DNA from: Pirellulaceae bacterium | Lineage (GTDB): Bacteria; Planctomycetota; Planctomycetia; Pirellulales; Pirellulaceae | Assembly (NCBI GenBank): GCA_023382975.1 | Contig: JAHDXO010000089.1 | Coordinates: 1-33,032, forward strand | Length of the DNA stretch: 33,032 nucleotides | Direction: 5' to 3' | Part shown: positions 31,671 through 33,032 of the stretch, one piece after another | Numbering within the stretch: the stretch's first letter is position 1 | How the letters are laid out: the number at the start of each line of letters is the position of its first letter | Program-made: the position numbers and the translations under genes | The notes under the pieces: model-generated | Databases searched by the model: none | What the model saw: the letters and a program-made list of their open reading frames with translations, nothing else | What the model was told of the DNA's origin: nothing

Positions 31671-31997
31671 GATATCTTGCCCCCTTTCCCTCCGGTGCAA
31701 CGCAGACCACCGCCTAGCGTGCCCGGTCGCAGCAACGACTTGGCGCGCGTGCGAGTCGCCGTTCCACCGACCAAGCTCAGCGAAGCCAGTGCGGAATTCA
31801 GCAACGGACATCGCTACGGGGATCATTCTTTCACAACTACCTTTCGTGTCAACCCGAAGGCGGCTGCGGAGCGTCCAACGGTCCGCGTCAACTGGCCAAC
31901 CGCAGTCGCTGCCGCGGTCCGTTGCTGCCGGGCCGATCGGATGGTATTCTCCGTCTTCGTTGGAGTTGAATCGATGGAATCCCAGGCGAGGCGAACA
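31671..31997. other. Divergent intergenic region
   Basis: About 330 bp lie between the pyruvyl transferase (minus) and PIG-L (plus) genes. No gene, repeat or clear promoter is recognised. An ATG at 31974 could extend the PIG-L protein by 8 residues. Confidence 0.5.
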
Positions 31998-32891
31998 ATG
32001 ATCGATCCTGCGCGACCCTTGAGACTGTTGATCCTCGGCGCCCATCCAGACGATGCCGAGTACCATGCGGGCGGCTTGGCCGCGAGCTATCGCAGCGCCG
32101 GACACACCGTGCGCATGGTCTCGATGACCAATGGCCAAGCCGGACATTTCCAGCGTCCGCCCGAGGAGTTGGCGCGGTTGCGGCGAGCCGAAGCGGCCGC
32201 GGCCGGCCGAGTGATCGGCGCCGACTATGTGACTTGGGATATCCCCGACGGCGAACTGACGCCCGATGTGCCCACGCGACACCAGGTGATTCGCGAGATT
32301 CGTCGGTTCGCGCCCGACTTGGTGCTCGCCCATCGCCCTTACGATTACCACCCCGATCACCGAGCGGCCGGGCAACTGGTTCAGGACGCCACGTACTTGG
32401 TGACCGTACCGAACGTGCTGCGCGACACGCCCGCGCTGTTCCGCGACCCCGTGGTGGCCTACATGCCGGACCTGTTCACCAAGCCCAATCCGCTGGTCGC
32501 CGACGTGGTGCTGGATGTCACCGAGTTTGCCGACACCGTCGTCCGCATGTTGGCCTGTCACCAAACCCAAGTTTTCGAATGGCTCGCCTACCAGGACGGC
32601 GTGCTCGATCAGGTTCCAGCCGAAGAAGACCAGCGGCTCGAGTGGCTGCGCGGCTGGTTCCGCCGCCACGCGCTGCCGCGGGCCAAACGGTTCCGCGAGG
32701 AATTGATCGCCGCCTACGGCGAGCCGCGTGGACGATCGATCGAATTCTGCGAGGTCTACGAATTGAGCGAATACGCAGCCTCCGCCGACCTGGCTGCCCG
32801 CCAGCGGTTGTTCCCCGGTGCCGTCTGCAAACCACCCCGCACCACCGCCGCCGCCACCCCGGCCCACGCGATGGGAAACGAGTCCGGATGA
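31998..32891 (+). CDS. PIG-L family N-acetylglucosaminyl deacetylase
   Basis: The 297-aa product is a zinc-dependent deacetylase of the PIG-L/LmbE family, which removes acetyl groups from GlcNAc-containing compounds. The metal-binding motif is ILGAHPDDAEYHAGG near the N-terminus, with the second metal His in HRPYDYHPDHRAAG near residue 115. The overall length is normal, with an extra Ala/Pro-rich tail. GAGG lies about 8 nt before the ATG at 31998. Planctomycetes often have several paralogues whose substrates are unknown. It is divergent from the pyruvyl transferase gene, and both may act on surface glycans. Confidence 0.85.
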   Translation: MIDPARPLRLLILGAHPDDAEYHAGGLAASYRSAGHTVRMVSMTNGQAGHFQRPPEELARLRRAEAAAAGRVIGADYVTWDIPDGELTPDVPTRHQVIREIRRFAPDLVLAHRPYDYHPDHRAAGQLVQDATYLVTVPNVLRDTPALFRDPVVAYMPDLFTKPNPLVADVVLDVTEFADTVVRMLACHQTQVFEWLAYQDGVLDQVPAEEDQRLEWLRGWFRRHALPRAKRFREELIAAYGEPRGRSIEFCEVYELSEYAASADLAARQRLFPGAVCKPPRTTAAATPAHAMGNESG

Positions 32892-32968
32892 GATGAGGAA
32901 GGCCGCCGTACGACCTTTGATGTCACATCTCTGTACGAAGTCCAAGACGCCGGGAAAGGATGGTGGGC

Positions 32969-33032
32969 ATGGAAACAGACAAGCAGCTTTACCGCGTCTT
33001 TGGCGCTCAGCCGCAATGGGTGTTCCAACTGG
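32969..33032 (+). CDS. DUF2887/Rpn-like protein, N-terminal start only
   Basis: Only the first 21 codons are present before the window ends. They read METDKQLYRVFGAQPQWVFQ, which fits the N-terminus of DUF2887 proteins (usually METDxxFYRxFxxxPxxxFEL). These belong to the PD-(D/E)xK nuclease superfamily related to recombination-promoting Rpn nucleases. GGAAAGGA lies upstream of the ATG at a normal distance. Everything beyond the window is unseen, so the family call rests on a short match from memory. Confidence 0.6.
   Translation, partial: METDKQLYRVFGAQPQWVFQL

Noticed and set aside
31671..32945. Upstream extension of the pyruvyl transferase frame to 849 aa
   Set aside because: The extension runs antisense through the PIG-L gene and shows no domain; homology begins near the GTG at 31670.

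Overview
The window looks like a piece of a G+C-rich Planctomycetota chromosome, probably Pirellulales-like. This rests on the gene families seen together: a DUF6807 (PmoA-family) protein, an HzsA-related propeller/cytochrome protein, a squalene-cyclase-repeat protein with an N-terminal membrane anchor, and a divergent NRAMP transporter. It is an inference from family content, not a database match.

Left edge (1-800): the C-terminal part of an ISAs1-family transposase abuts a truncated gene fragment on the minus strand (449-625). Next comes a minus-strand intrinsic terminator (775-798) that fits a tRNA gene.

Integrated element (about 803-12545, 11.7 kb): a 47-bp direct repeat made of the 3' part of a tRNA-Ala(UGC) gene bounds the element. 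The intact tRNA is at the right end (12500-12572, minus). Inside, from left to right, are: an ORF in frame with the attachment core; a more A+T-rich gene for a trypsin-like protease with TPRs (minus, apparent cargo); a 397-aa protein of unknown function; an iteron-like intergenic region; an AlpA/excisionase-like HTH protein; a cysteine-rich small protein; a DUF669-like protein; an archaeo-eukaryotic-type primase; a DnaB/RecA-like ATPase; a winged-HTH protein; a block of dyads and a hairpin; a hypothetical protein; an XRE-type regulator; a two-TM protein; and a tyrosine integrase. No relaxase, coupling ATPase, capsid or terminase gene is visible. It therefore looks like a self-replicating integrative element or phage-satellite-like island, with the protease gene as possible cargo. 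The integrase frame runs straight through the attachment core on both sides, so integration or excision would change its C-terminus.

Chromosomal part (12573-33032): a minus-strand cluster runs DUF6807 protein, RlmI-type rRNA methyltransferase, HemB, MFS transporter. Then come, on plus, an NRAMP-like transporter, a squalene-cyclase-repeat protein, a His/Tyr-rich secreted peptide and an ABC1/UbiB kinase. GlmS on minus meets the UbiB gene with no intergenic base. A PIN/antitoxin pair, an HzsA-related protein and a polysaccharide pyruvyl transferase follow on minus. A PIG-L deacetylase and the first codons of a DUF2887/Rpn-like protein, both on plus, close the window.
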